A stretch of DNA of 64,000 bases from the NCBI GenBank assembly GCA_963969595.1, contig OZ018409.1, positions 17,888,975 to 17,952,974 of the forward strand, written 5' to 3'. Below, in pieces: positions 45,562 to 58,371 of this stretch (position 1 is its first letter; the number at the start of each line of letters is the position of its first letter). The stretch is from Neckera pumila (taxonomy: Eukaryota; Streptophyta; Bryopsida; Hypnales; Neckeraceae). The position numbers and the translations under genes are program-made. The notes beneath the pieces are model-generated. The model saw only the letters and a list, made by a program, of their open reading frames with translations, ran no database searches and was not told the origin of the DNA.

Positions 45562-46420
45562 GTCTACAAGAAAACGGGTATTTTATGACTGCAAAAATAT
45601 GGCTGAAGATGACTGGCGACTACTCGCAATCATATTCTTGGAGGCCAATACCTTGGTGAAAAATACAGCTGCAAAATATGACTACCAATCATTTTTTGGC
45701 CTTATACCTCATGGGCGTGTACTATACGCTCGTTGGGAATGCCAAAATACTTTGTAGGGAACTTTAGGAAACATGTTTGGGAACGTCAAGTCATATTGCA
45801 AGTCATATTTTTGTTGGAGTCATATTTTGCAGTCATATCTCCATAGTCGTGACATTTTTTTCTTTTGGGGCAGCCCAAGGGAAACTGAGGCGGACAATTG
45901 TATTTTTGAGTTAGTCATATTTTGCAGTCATTTTTCCATGGTAGTGACATTTTTTTTCCTTTTGGGACAACCAAGGGAAATTTGAGTGTAGAGTCATATT
46001 TTTGCCTTAGTCATTTTTACACTCATATTTTTTTTACAATCATATTTTGTAGTTATACTGTCTTGTTAGTAAATTTAATTTCTTTTGAGACATACTAAGG
46101 AAAAGGTGTGCAATCTAAGATGGACCTCTTGTATTCTTTTGGATATAAGTGTGACTTGATTTCAAGATTGCCTATTAAGAAAATCAAATCAAATTTTGTA
46201 TATTGTGTCCATTATAAGAATTGGCGACCACTTATTTGGAGTGGGACATGTTTATATTTTAACAAATTTGTTTTAAATTTTTAGATAGCCTGAAGAAAAT
46301 TTGGGCGGAAAAGATGTGTGGAGAGTGTCTAGTTATATTTTTGCCTCAATTATATTTTGTAGTCATATTTTTTTGTCAGTCACATTTTGTAATCACACTT
46401 TTTTGGTAGCCATTTCTATT
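45562..46420 (+). mobile_element. Possible CACTA-like terminus with subterminal repeats
   Basis: TCTACAAGAAAACGGGTATT at about 45,563 resembles the CACTACAAGAAAA terminus. It is followed by at least seven copies of 'agtcatattttgcagtcat' or parts of it. Within this, 'gtgacatttttttc' + 'ttttggggcagcccaaggga' recurs at about 110-bp intervals (45,850, 45,945 and, weakly, 46,060 and 46,400). The partner end was not found. Confidence 0.35.
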
Positions 46421-47399
46421 CTTTGGGGCCAACCTAAGGAAAAAGTGAGCAATCTAAGATGTCCCTCTTGTCATTTGGCCATTAGGGTCATTCCTTTGAG
46501 TGTAGGTGTGGCTTTATTTCATGGCTATTAAAAAAACATTATTTTTTGGGGGGTGATGTGTCATCTGTAGAACTAGCATCAAATAATTTGGGAAGGCATA
46601 TGTTTATATTTTAATTAATATTTATAAAATTTTCATAGGACTTAGAAGGGAAGTAGAGAGGATTAATTGATAACAACAACAAGAGATAATTACATTTTTT
46701 AAGGATTTAGAGGGAAATTAGAGAGGATTTAATGCCTATGAACAAACTATAACACCAAAGCAATACCAAATCTAAAAACCCAGGTTAGAAAACAGGCTTG
46801 CCTTTTTCCATTATTGGAACTTGTTGTGAGGTTGATGATTGTGATACAAATTGAAAGCTAATTAGATTGATTAATACAAAGTGAAATCTAATACATTTAA
46901 TCTAATGATGTAGATTGAAGGTTGTAGAGTTGGAGAAAAACACTTGAAGCTTGGAAAAACTCTACTCTAAAGAAGAAAAAAAAGAGTGTGAGAAAAATCC
47001 ATACTTGAGTGGCCATGGAGCAAGAGTAAGTGAGGAGTGCAATTTGTATTGAGAGTCTAAGAATTTGAAGTAGAAGTACAAGTTCCAAGTTGTCACTTGA
47101 AGCTTTGGGCATAGTTAAAAGACTAATTTGATCCCCTTATAGAGGTTTGACTATGTATTAATAAAAAAGAATTGTTGATTATAACACGCATAGTTGACTA
47201 AATGGAGTTTTAAAGTCTTAAGTATATACTTAGTTAGCACTAATGAGGTTTATGTCATTACAATTGTTTGATTTATAAATATTTAGAAACTGATTAGCAG
47301 AAATAGAAGTCAAAGATTTTCATTCTAAAATATCCCAAAACATAAAGGCAAAAAAGGCAAAATATAGATTTAATTTAGAAAATATCAAGAGGGGGAAGT

Positions 47400-49870
47400 A
47401 GAAAGAAATAGGTTGAAAGAAAAGAATAAGATCATAGATAGAATTTGTACAATTTGTTATAAAAGTCATCATTTAAGTTGTATATATAAAGACACCATAA
47501 ATGCAACAAAAATGGATCAATGCAAGCCTCATATGAGCTTAGCAAATTTTCAAATTTTTAGTCAATTTGAAGTTGTAGTGTAAATAGAGGCAAATAGACA
47601 GGTTAAGTTCACATTGAAGAAGTATAGGAGACAATTTGACGTTGTGAACAGATTGCAAAGGAGGCAAATGGTCAAGATCGTGAAAGAGACAAATTAACTT
47701 GGTGCCGCTTAGGTTCCTGTTTGCTCTTGGGACCTGAGGCTTATATTATCAAATTTCCATTTTCTTCTCCCTTTCTAGTTTCAAACTCTAGTGCGTCAAG
47801 TTGCCGTGTTAATATTGAGCCATTTCCTAAGTTCTAATATATATACAAATTGTCATTGTAATTCTTGTGTATGATTCCTGTGTGTGTGTTTATAGTCCAG
47901 TGATTGGATTAATTGAATGTGCTTTTTTCACAATCAAGATCCAATACTTGGATCCTCTGAATTGTTTGGGAAGAAATAAATTGTCTAAGTATCCAATGAT
48001 TGGACTTTCTAACTTGTGTGCGTTACAAATTGATTGTTACAAATTGTCTTTGAATGTGTTGCTAGTTGTACTGGAATATTAGTATTGTTCATAATTTGGT
48101 TGAGTTACGGTATTTCACTGACTAATTGAATAATTATCCAACGAATTGATTGGACTAAACAAATTGAAGTGTCAGAATTTGGTATCAACCAGGGAGTGGT
48201 TATACAGCAACCCTGTGTGTTACAAATCGTCAATTTTGATCTGTGTGTGATCAGATTACGGTCTGTAAGTTGTGAGCGCAAGAAGTATTAAGCAAATTGT
48301 CTGTGTGTTTGTTAAGAGAGAACGGGAAGAATCAGATAGTCATCTGATTCATTGTAATTTGAAATTGTTGAATTAAGACTATTAGTCATTGTAAAATGGA
48401 TTTGTATGCTTGTGTGAATGTTTGCTAGTGATGAGCTTTGTGAGACAATTTGACAACGTAGAGTAGTTTGCCACTGTGAATTAGTTGTTTGAATTTGTCA
48501 TAGAGTGGGAGGAAATTACAAATTGTCTGCGAGTGGTTTTCCATCCACAAATTGCTGAAAATGAAGCAAATGGCTGCTCCGGAAGACTGAGCGGTTGTTG
48601 TGGGGAAAAGCAGGCCAGACAAATTGATGTGGAGTTGTTAGATCTCCACGCCGGAGGTGAGCAACTTGAAGTTGGTGAGAACTTGTTTCTACAATTTGCC
48701 GAACGAATTGTGCAGTTTGAGATTTGAGTTGTGACTTGGTAAAAGATTCTTGATTGATTACAATTGGACTTAATTGATGTTGAGAGTATTAATTAGATGA
48801 TGTAAATTCATATTTTGAGAAAGACAATTTGTAGAATATTTTTTGCTCGCCTTTGTGATGCAAATTGTCAATATGTCACAAGAGACAAATTGTCTAAGTG
48901 TAATTGTGTAAATAATTAGAGAGATAAAAGAAGGACATCAGAAGTATTCAAATTGTTAGGCAAAGAGCTTTAGTAAATTAAAAACAATTAGTTTTATCAA
49001 TGATAATTGACTCAAACAACTGTTCATGTTGGATATGAACATTTAAATTCACCTGTGAATTGGAGAACAAGTCGCAGGTTAACGGCAAATTGACAATTTG
49101 CTGGAAGATCAAGGAGTAGAATTACTGAGATTACTATGGTTTGTGTGTGTTTGCTATATGGAGATTGTTGTCTTTTAGATTGTTTTGGAAATGAACTTAA
49201 CAATTTAAATGCGTATAAATAAATTGTCTAATTGAATTACTTTTAATTGACTGTCCGATTTACAGAATAGAGAGAGTGAATCCAATAATTCAAAATAGTG
49301 AGAGTTAGGCAAATTGTTTTAGACTTGAACATTGAACCAATGGTAACTGGTTGGTTCACGGTCAAGTTGCCTTACCAAGTGAATGTGTATATGTTTGTTA
49401 TGCTGAAGTTGTAGTGTCTAAGGGTGTCGCTAGTTAACAGCAACCAGCCAGTTGAAGACAATTTGTTGTGAACCTTGAGAGAACGGTAATTTGGTCTATT
49501 AGTTAAAAAAACCTTAGTTACTAAATGGTGATTAGTGAAGTCCTTGTGGATTAATAGCCTGGTCTTTGACAAATTGTTGAGATTGTGCAGAAGGAGAAGG
49601 AACGAAAATGCATTGCAATCATTCCCCCTTGCATTTAGTTAAAGACAAATTGCCACTGAATTGAAACCGATTTGTTACTCATGATAATTTAGTGATTAGG
49701 CTAAATAAATAGTGACTAGTCCAATTGCCTGGGTAAAAGAAAATAACCAGTAATTAAAGAATCTACGTATGATTGCTGATATATATATGATACATAAATA
49801 TTGCACTAAGTTCTAGATCATGCATGACAAATTGTTAAGCATTCCTGGACAAATTGACTATAAACGCCCC
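47400..49870. repeat. Region densely studded with CAAATTG / CAATTTG
   Basis: By eye there are well over 20 occurrences of the 7-mer on one strand or the other, many extended to ACAAATTGTC or GACAATTTG (for example near 47,565, 47,630, 47,847, 48,025, 48,042, 48,444, 48,515, 48,616, 48,826, 48,862, 48,885, 49,085, 49,458, 49,570, 49,646, 49,828 and 49,850). Spacing is irregular and the DNA between is not repeated, so this is not an ordinary tandem repeat. A word resembling a tRNA-Met primer-binding site (TGGTATCA near 48,180) was noted but no LTR pair was found. The 80-codon frame at 48,485-48,727 is unsupported. Confidence 0.6.
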
Positions 49871-50818
49871 TAGAACACTAGACAGGACCAAGACGGCATT
49901 TTCATGCGTCCATAGCATTATTTAAAGGACTAGCAACCAAATTATACAAATGGAAATAAGAGTGAATATATGTTTTTTATGTGTTTTGTTATAGTAAATC
50001 TCATTCCAATCATGAAAACAAGTGACCCTAGTCGCAAAACGTTAGACTATTTGACTATTCCCTAGATTTTGAACCCTTATACTAGTTGTCTGGGTGTTTG
50101 TAGAAGTAACAAAACTTAGATTACACCTCATGATACAAGTACAACTACAATATGACTGTTGGAGAATGGAGATGTGGTAGAAACGGATTTCGAGGCATGT
50201 CCTTAAATTTGGCACTTTGCTATTTCTCTTCTCATAGAAAGCATAGTTACGTTAGAAATTAAGAGGTTTAAGTCACACTTTTAAGAATTTACTAAAATCC
50301 AACTTTGAATTCAAGATCACTTCGGCACTTTCTAGAGGTTTCCAATAACATATCACAATTTTAAAAATAGATAAAAATTAAGGAAGATAAAATACAATGA
50401 AATGAAATAGTCAAGAGTGTTAGTTTTGGATTAAAAATGAAAAAAGTCATCCAATTCATATTAGAAGGAAACTTTAAAATTTAGGTGACATTTTGAATCC
50501 AATCTTGAAAATAAAACCAATTTTGAATTATAGGCTAAAGGAAAATGTGGATGAAGTCTTGAAGGATGAATTAGAGACAAAACTTCATCCAAAACTTTTG
50601 CTAAAATTATCCTGTTATAAAGATTTTTACTATTTTAGAATAGATATGCAGTGCTCTACAACTTAGATTCACAAACATTTTGAATTTTTCAGCTTGGATT
50701 TGGAAGTCTAGAGTTTGGGCCTAGATTAGATGAAACCATATAAAACCACCACAAAACCTTTCATTTTTACAATTTGTATCAGTTTTGGTTAAGACTTGAT
50801 CCACTTACACTTTATCAT

Positions 50819-52811
50819 TAGAAAATACTTGTTTATTGCTTAGAATGCCAATTGAACAATACTTAATTATCCAACTTATAATTTGAAGCTCAACAACAAA
50901 GAAAATAGTTGCGCATACTTTATCTCAAGGAAGTAGATAAAATACTCACATATGTTATGTGTTGAAGTTTGTTTCTTTCTTGAAAAATGTTCTCAACAAT
51001 GTCATATAAGCTACATTTTTTGAATCTCTACACGCCCTACAAAAGTCACAAAATTATTCATATGAATACTGAAGCCTACCGGGGGCACACCCACGCTTGT
51101 CTTGCAATTAAAAGATGTTTGTTTGGATGTTTTTACAAGGATATAGCCTATAAAAATATAATCCCTTTTTGCTTCAAAGATGCTTTTAAATAGTGTCTCT
51201 ATCAAATACTTTTTCTCCTACAGATTTTGTACACGTACGGAGATACTTTGACAAATGCATATATGCATGGCATCTATTTAGATTTATTTTTCTATAACTA
51301 TAGGTGCTTTAAGGCCTTGCAACTTTCTTTCATGCATTTTATAGAGTTTTCATCTTGGATACGCAGTTTTCCATAGTTCTATACTATATGGCTTTGCTTA
51401 TAATCACTTATAATGCATTTTCGTCCAATTTCAAGGAATATAATTTTTTTTAATGTAGAAAATTCTTGTAGCCTTTTCCAATTAAAGGAATCCCATAACT
51501 GTAGTAAAACATGAAATTAATAAATTTTTAGGACAACAATAGCATTATAAACCAAATTACGTGAGTTGTTTCAATACATGTATCATGGAATATGGTATCC
51601 AATTTTTTAGGCTTTTAAGTAAAAAAATAATTTTAATTGGAAGAAATTTCTAATATGGAATTTTAAATCTATGTATAGGTGTTCCAATTTCTTTATATAT
51701 ATTGTAAATTTTTATAATATGTATGCAACCTAACATTTTCTATATTTTTTTTTTTTTTTTAATTTGATCTTCACCTAACTTCTTGATCTTTTTAATTTGA
51801 TAATTTTTACAAAAATTGTCTTTTAAGCCGTTTTAATGCCGATGACCCATGTATTTAATACATGAGTTGTATACCCGCAATTTTAGTGTCAATATATGCA
51901 TTCACTTTGGATCAAATTTTCTTATTGAGAAAGCTTTCATTAGATGATATTTGGGGGTCTTGGAGGGCCGTTTCGGGCCTGTTCTTTGATTTGCCCAGAA
52001 TTAGTGAACGCCGGTACAGGTGTGTCAAAGAATTTTGTTTCAAAAAACAAAACAAAACAAAACACAATTTTATCAAAGTATCATTTTAAGCAAATTTTTT
52101 TTTTTTTCTTTTTCTTCCAAAATTAATGTGGCAATCTCTTGACCACGTCAGCCAGGTGTTGCTGCTGCTTGCTCACAGTCTAGGAATACATCAGACAGCA
52201 GCTGAACTCGGAGCCCTCCAAGATTCCCGAATCTCATCTAATGGTTGCTTAGTAAAGTCATATTTGGTAAGTCTTATGACTAAAATATATCATGTACATG
52301 ACTAGGATAAGTTATATGGCTAGAGCAAATCATGTGCATGACTTAGACAAGTCACATAATTAGAGCAAGTCATGTACATGACTAGGGCAAGTCATATAAT
52401 TAGGTTTTTAAAACCCTAGCCGCCACTTCCATGTAATCGCCACTAATTTAGGGTTTTAAAACCCTAGCTGCCATTTTTTTGGAATTGCCTCTTTAAAGTG
52501 CAACATTTGGCTATTATTGTTTCTTCTTCTTTGTTTCTTGTTGCCTCTTAGGTTTTGCTTCTTATTGCCTCTTAGTTCTTGTTTCTTGTAAATGTCTTTT
52601 AGATCTTGTTTCTTTTTGTTTCTCAAATTTTGCTTCTTGTTGCTTTTTAATTTTTGCTTCTTGCTTTTAACTTTCTCTTGTTACCTCTTAGTTTTTAGTT
52701 TTTGCTTCTTAGTTCTTGCTCTTTGCTTTTAATTTCCTCTTGTTACCTCTTAGTTCTTATTTTTTGCTTCTTAGTTCTAGCTCTTTGCTTTTAGTTTCCT
52801 CTTTGCTTTTA
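50819..52811. repeat. Unit-end block, second part (before unit 3)
   Basis: This matches 25,279-26,887. It includes a shorter 'catgtacatgactag' array (52,275-52,405) and a longer T-rich tract (52,510-52,811). An insertion of about 300 bp at 51,940-52,245 relative to unit 1 has no identified origin. Confidence 0.65.
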
Positions 52812-54794
52812 GTTTCCTTTGAGTGTTCTATAGAGAAAAGAAGCTCTTAATGTATTAGCCCACATGGCGTAGTAGGAGGTAGATTAGCCCATATTAAATA
52901 TGTAATTTAGAATTTGTATTTTTTCAACCGCTCCTAGTTAAGTCTAAAGTTGGAATTGCATTCAAACTAGAATATTAGACCTCATTTAGGCATAGACAAT
53001 TGATATTTGCAAAAAATCTTTGAAATAATAAAAGGTGAGTACAAGTTAAGTTTCATCTCCAAAAGTCTGTATGAGATTTTCATATTCCACTTAAAAGTTA
53101 CGGACAAATTTGAGAGCGGATGCTGGAAAATGTCAAGATTAAATCCTTTCCAACCTCTCTATAATATTTCTCTATAACTTTTGAGTAGAATATTGAAATT
53201 TCAAACGGATTTTTGGAGATGAAAGTTAATTTGATTTTCAAAAAACTTAAGTTCCAAGACTTTTGAAAAAAGTTATTCCACTATGCCTATATGAGGTCTA
53301 AAATTATAGTTTTAACACAATTCTTACTTTAGATTTAATTAGAAACAATTGAAAAATTACAAAGTCTAGATTACAAATCCCACATTGTTTATTTAATCTC
53401 CTACCACCCCATAAGTCTATAAAAAGTGGTACTATAGTTCCAAATCACAAAACATGAATGGCTTATAAAGCAAAGTAAGAGAATTCAAACATGGAAAATT
53501 TTAACCTCAATGAATTGGTTGTCATTTGGTTCAAAGTTGCTAGATTGTAACATTTTTTAACTGAAACTGTTTCAATTCCTAGTAACCAGATTGTGTAGTC
53601 ACAACCTTGGCATCGACTTGAACTTTGACATTTTTAATAATGTAGCAAATTTGAATGTGGAATATTCCACACCAATTCATCCCTTGGATGGAATGATGTA
53701 GAATATTCCACATCATTCCATCTACGGGAAGGCAGCTTTTCTGACCTCTACTAAATGTTATAATACTTGCAAGCATTCCTATATTAGATAATATACACTT
53801 GAAAATTGTACATTGTTGCCACACAGAAAAGCATAGATTTAGAAACACCCTGTCTATAAGCTACATTAAAAATGGGCATCATCCAATTGTTATTGTACAT
53901 AAAAAGATGTTTTCACTTGTCAAGAGTGGTGTTAGTGAGGGGCTTGGAATGAATGTAGGTACAACGTTGGACTAGATCCACTTTCCTAAATTACTCCTAA
54001 CACCAAATGCAAGCATATAGATTTGTTTGCCATTTAGGCCAAGAATTACGTGGTGTTAGTGAGAGGGCATTTTAGTACACCAATAGAACTTCTTCACTCC
54101 TAATATCACTCCCTAATTCCACTCCTAATACCCAGTGCAAACATTCCTTACTTCTAAGTGACACTATTTATCAACATCAATTTAATCAAGTGTTTGGTGA
54201 GAATTTAATATAGGTACCAATTATCTAAGGGTGGACATTCAATGTAAACATTTAGTATAGACATTTAGTGTGGGTGGCTTGTAAGCAATGTCATAACTGC
54301 AACATAAAGTAGTAGGCTCTAAAAGCAATCCTTTAAGGGCTGATTCGCCTTTATTTTATAGGTTTGCATGATCAGATTTATTATTAGCTCATTTTTCAAA
54401 GAAAGAAAAATAGATGCCATTGAAACGTAGCACAAGTGGTTTCATATTTTTTGAAGCATTTTTGAATTGGTTATGGATTTTCAAAGATTTTTGTTGTAGG
54501 TACCTATTTGTAAATCTAGGTTTCCCAAAATCCTTCTTCTTGCAACTTCTAAAGTGATTTGAGGAAATCAAGATCAATGATTGGCTCTCGTAACAGAAAA
54601 ACAATTTTTCCTTGATGCATTCAATAGCTAAAGTGGTCCATTCAAGTATCACCTCTAATCCATTCTACAACTAAGTATAGGGTCCGTTTGAAGAAGCGGG
54701 TCACTTTTAGAACACACTACCTTATCGTATTTAGTGTAGCTCTTATGCTTACAGTCAAAGCAAAGTGCCAATATATACTGTCAACAAGCTGAAC

Positions 54795-55130
54795 TGTGAC
54801 TGTACTAAGTACAAGGAAAAGAGAATATTTAACTCTTTGCCATATTTCAAAGGGTTGTTCAAAACCTCATACAAAAGCAAGTATGCTTCCAAGTACAAAA
54901 GCTTCAAATTTGGCCAACTTGCATAGATCTCTTAGTTGTATTCCACTGCGATTGCATTCGGGTCGTCTGCACAAGCTGTTTGATCTTTCCTACCAAAGAG
55001 TGTGATTTGCATAAGAATACACTCAAGGGAAGGCATCTCGAGAATCCCAATCTTTCTGACTCTTGTTTCATATAGTTTCTGGAGAATAAACATCCACAAT
55101 AAAATGAGGATTAGTCCTACTATTGTAGGT
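54795..55130 (-). pseudogene. GDSL esterase/lipase C-terminal exon, decayed (unit 3)
   Basis: The same content as 28,955-29,290, including the shared in-frame TAA after the NAIAVEYN codons. It reads QITLFGRKDQTACADDPNAI, then after the stop LLYLEAYLLLYEVLNNPLKY. Confidence 0.75.
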
Positions 55131-55415
55131 ACAAATGAATGTCATTAGGAATTTATTTCTTTGTGAAATTTAGGCAACACAAAGTAGTAGTTTAAATTGC
55201 AAAGGTTTAAAATAATTTGAAAAAGTATGATTTTGGCAAAGTAGTATCACACGCATTAAAGTGGAAGCACTCATTCCCATGGATTTAAGCAATTCAGCAT
55301 AGCTGGAGGCATCTTTTGCTAGAAAAAGTAATTTTGCAGTATTAGCAATTGGAAATCATAAATTTTCAGTACAAAAATAGAATTTTTGGATAAGGCATCT
55401 AATTTCTATGAATTT

Positions 55416-56341
55416 TTAACCCCTAAAGGACCAAGGCTTTTTTTTTGCCAAAAATCTCTCAAAACTGCCATTTTTGAAGCAAAGAGTAAGAAAATCTGAA
55501 AATTGTATTTTTTGCACATCCAACCAATGGATCTTATACCTGACTAGTATGAGAATGTGTGGAAAAAATTTCAGAAATCTTGACCGCACAGATTGCAAGA
55601 TATCTGCGTTTAAAGTGAAAAAATCAAGATTTTCAATACATTGCGGGACTAGATTTTATGACTTTGAACCTTTTTAACTTAAATTTTTTGCACGACAAAG
55701 TTTTGGGCTTTGAATATTTCTAGTGGAGAATTTAGTTGAGAGTCTAGAAAAAAAATAAACTCAAAAAGACTTGATTTTCATTCTTAAAAGAATTGATAAG
55801 TAGAAGTAGGTACATGATAGAAGGAAAATCTAACAAATTAATATCTTTTAGATGGAATTAAAATGCACTAATCCCAATGGTGAGATCGTTCTAGCAAAAA
55901 AACTGAACTATGTGAAACTTTTTTTTTGAAGAATTGCAAAAATTACATTCCAAAATGAATCCTATAAGTTATATTTTTCAAGAAGATTCTCTTATTGCCC
56001 AAAAAACAAGATTGTCCATAACTTTCTCATAAAAAATCCAAATAAAATGAATCAAAGCTTCCTAAAATAGGCAAAAATATACTCTAAATGGACAAAAAAA
56101 ATTTAAATCTAAAAATTTTTTGCGAAATTTTTTTGCTCCCCCCTCTCCCCTGTTTTGAGCTTATTTGGGCATAACTTTTGTTCCCAGGCACCAATTGAAA
56201 AACAAATTATATTCCCACGAAGCTTATTAGTTTTCTATCTTTGAAAAAAAATTCAAAAAATAATGTCAAAAATTCAGCCCGTAGGTACCTGCCCAAAATA
56301 CCATTTGTCTCCTAAACGGACAATGGTCCTTTAGGGGTTAA
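55416..56341 (+). mobile_element. TTAA-flanked element, 926 bp (copy E7)
   Basis: Orthologue of E1 and E5 with both inverted termini perfect (TTAACCCCTAAAGGACC and its reverse complement). It is non-coding. Confidence 0.78.
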
Positions 56342-58030
56342 AGTAGAACTCCCTAGGGCACCTCAACACCACATTTGTTTCTAATAAACTACCTTGATTT
56401 CGACACAGAAATTTAAAAAAAATCAATACTAACCAACCACTAATAAGCATGGGTATGGTTTCATGGTACTTTGAAGGGACACTTTGATGGACACCTAATG
56501 TGTTGCAGCGGGTACATGGATAGAATTGATGCTTCCACCTTAATAGATTATTAGTATAGACTTTTTTGCCAAAAAGAAAGGATCAATTCTAAACTTGAAT
56601 TGGACTTGTATCAAGCAGTTTCTAGTTTTTGGAACATAGAAACTACTAGTATTACTCCAATAAATAAGAGAACGTAGTTCTTGTAGATATGGTGTGGGAT
56701 CTTGAACAACCAAGCTCGTCTTAGAAACCTAGTGCAGACTTTAAATGCTTGTAAGTATTTGCTTATATCTATGTGCAAATAACTATTATTTACCTCAAGT
56801 TCATTTATTTGATCATGAAAGACAATCCTTTGAGAAGATTCAAACATTACTTCAGCTTAACCTTAGAAGGACATAACACTACCTTGGTGATAGGTATCCA
56901 ATCAAAAATTAAATGATTCAATTTTTGAATTAATAGGTATATTCTATATTTTGACAAGAACCAAAAAAGTCATTTATCAAAAATTTATCGTCTTTAGCAT
57001 CCTTTGAAATTTACAAAATGAAAAATTATTTCCTCGTCATTCTACAAATTAGATTAGGCTGCATTCGGAAAAAAAACACAAATCTTGGAATTCGGGATTT
57101 TGCATGTTGATGGTGGGGCCTAATTAAGAGGTGGGCCTTCACCAAAGCAACGACATGCCAAAAGTATCAGATTGGGCCTCAGCTAATTGTGCCGTTTGCT
57201 AGTGGAGATACTCCAATGAAAGCTTTACACAAGTGTTTGCATATGTTAAAACCTTGCGAGCTTCAAAGTCCATATGTTGGATGATGAATACAATGATTGA
57301 AAGCTACATTTTTCCAAATGACTTCTCATTCATCAAAATTCATACTTGAATCTCTAAAAGATAACATCATTATAAGTAATTTGATGAATTTGAGGTAAAT
57401 AATGTATTTGTTCAAGATACCAAAAATGAAGGGCATTATCACCACATCTTTGCCAAATTTTTGAAGAAATTTTAGAAAAAAAGGTTCAACAAATGCTAAA
57501 TATAAATGTAATTTTGTAAGATTCTTTTTCTTTCACAAAATAAGAATTGGAAAGAAATAGAACTTTCCCAAAAATTCAAATTGGCATCTCTTTGATATTT
57601 TTTTAAATCTATTTATACATAATACTAAAATCATGAATACTTTGTTCATAAATAAATAGAGATCTCCAAAGAAATTGTGGTCATATGATTAGTAGAACAA
57701 AAAAGGGTCTTAATCTACCTTCTATCCAAACCAAGACAAGTCTTTAGGATTGTTGCGCCACGTGCTCTCTTGGCGACAAGCTTTAAACTAGGAGCAGTTG
57801 TACGTTCTCTTTCTTTTTGGTTCCGAATGAGGTCAGTATATGTATTTATTTGCAAAATGACAAAAAGATTTGATCTTTTTTATCCCCTTATGTTAACTAT
57901 GTAGTGAGTCCTTGTTTTATTCTTCACAAACAACTTAGTCGTTTGAAAAAATACTTCTTGAATTTGTTATTCTTTGGTCGTTGCAAGAAACACTTAATGT
58001 TTTTGTCTTTAAAATATTGTTTTGGGCCAT
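56342..58030. other. Unit-conserved non-coding DNA
   Basis: Collinear with 8,104-9,760. The minus-strand frame 56,611-56,847 matches one at 8,372-8,608 but is not kept in unit 2. No gene was seen. Confidence 0.4.
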
Positions 58031-58371
58031 AGGGTTGCTACTGCTACAATTACTACAAATATTATGTGAGACCACTGCAATACAAATCTAGATCGTTCAT
58101 TGTGCTTGAATGTGCTATAACCGTGGCTGGTGGTAGTACAAGAATAGTATGTGCTGCAACCTTAATAGGTCATAATGTACAAATGGGCCCTGTTTTGGTA
58201 GTGGGTCAACTCTATGCATTGTTAGTGATTGCACCGGACTACTACAAAATTAGAGGGGACCAAAAATTAGTAGACAATGGATGCATAAATATTTTGATTT
58301 TTATTCATTTTGAAAAAAGATCACAAAAAAGAATTTACAAATGGCCATTTTTATGCACTTTGACAGTTTGA
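58030..58371 (+). CDS. Unrecognised conserved frame, longest copy (unit 3)
   Basis: The plus-strand frame reads LQYKSRSFIVLECAITVAGG, STRIVCAATLIGHNVQMGPV, then LVVGQLYALLVIAPDYYKIR and GDQKLVDNG before drifting into poorer sequence. It contains two hydrophobic segments, as in a small membrane protein or one exon of one. There is no good ATG; an AG just before 'accactgcaatac' could be a splice acceptor. Unlike units 1 and 2 it lacks the eight extra bases, so this is the version with the coherent frame. Family unknown. Confidence 0.35.

Larger units (their letters stand above)
45412..50818. other. 5.4-kb stretch absent from the equivalent site in unit 1
   Basis: In unit 1 the flanks are separated by only about 135 bp (25,141-25,278) of unrelated sequence, so this is a large insertion here or a large deletion there. 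It contains a CACTA-like terminus and subterminal repeats (45,562-46,420) and the CAAATTG-rich region (47,400-49,870). No transposase, gag or pol was recognised. From about 49,900 to 50,818 nothing was identified. Confidence 0.6.
26888..52811. repeat. Tandem unit 2 of the NLR segmental duplication
   Basis: Unit 2 carries the same order as unit 1 up to about 40,475, then the GDSL exon and unique DNA (40.5-43.7 kb), a diverged TTAA element (about 44 kb), and the unit-end block that contains the 45.4-50.8 kb stretch. Units 1 and 2 share the eight-base frame-breaking difference at about 9,985/32,325. Unlike unit 1, units 2 and 3 keep the spacer and degenerate LRR tail 3' of the NLR. Confidence 0.85.

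Noticed and set aside
48165..48210. TGGTATCA as a possible tRNA-Met primer-binding site of an LTR retrotransposon.
   Set aside because: Only eight bases match, no polypurine tract or LTR pair was found on either side, and no gag or pol frame exists.
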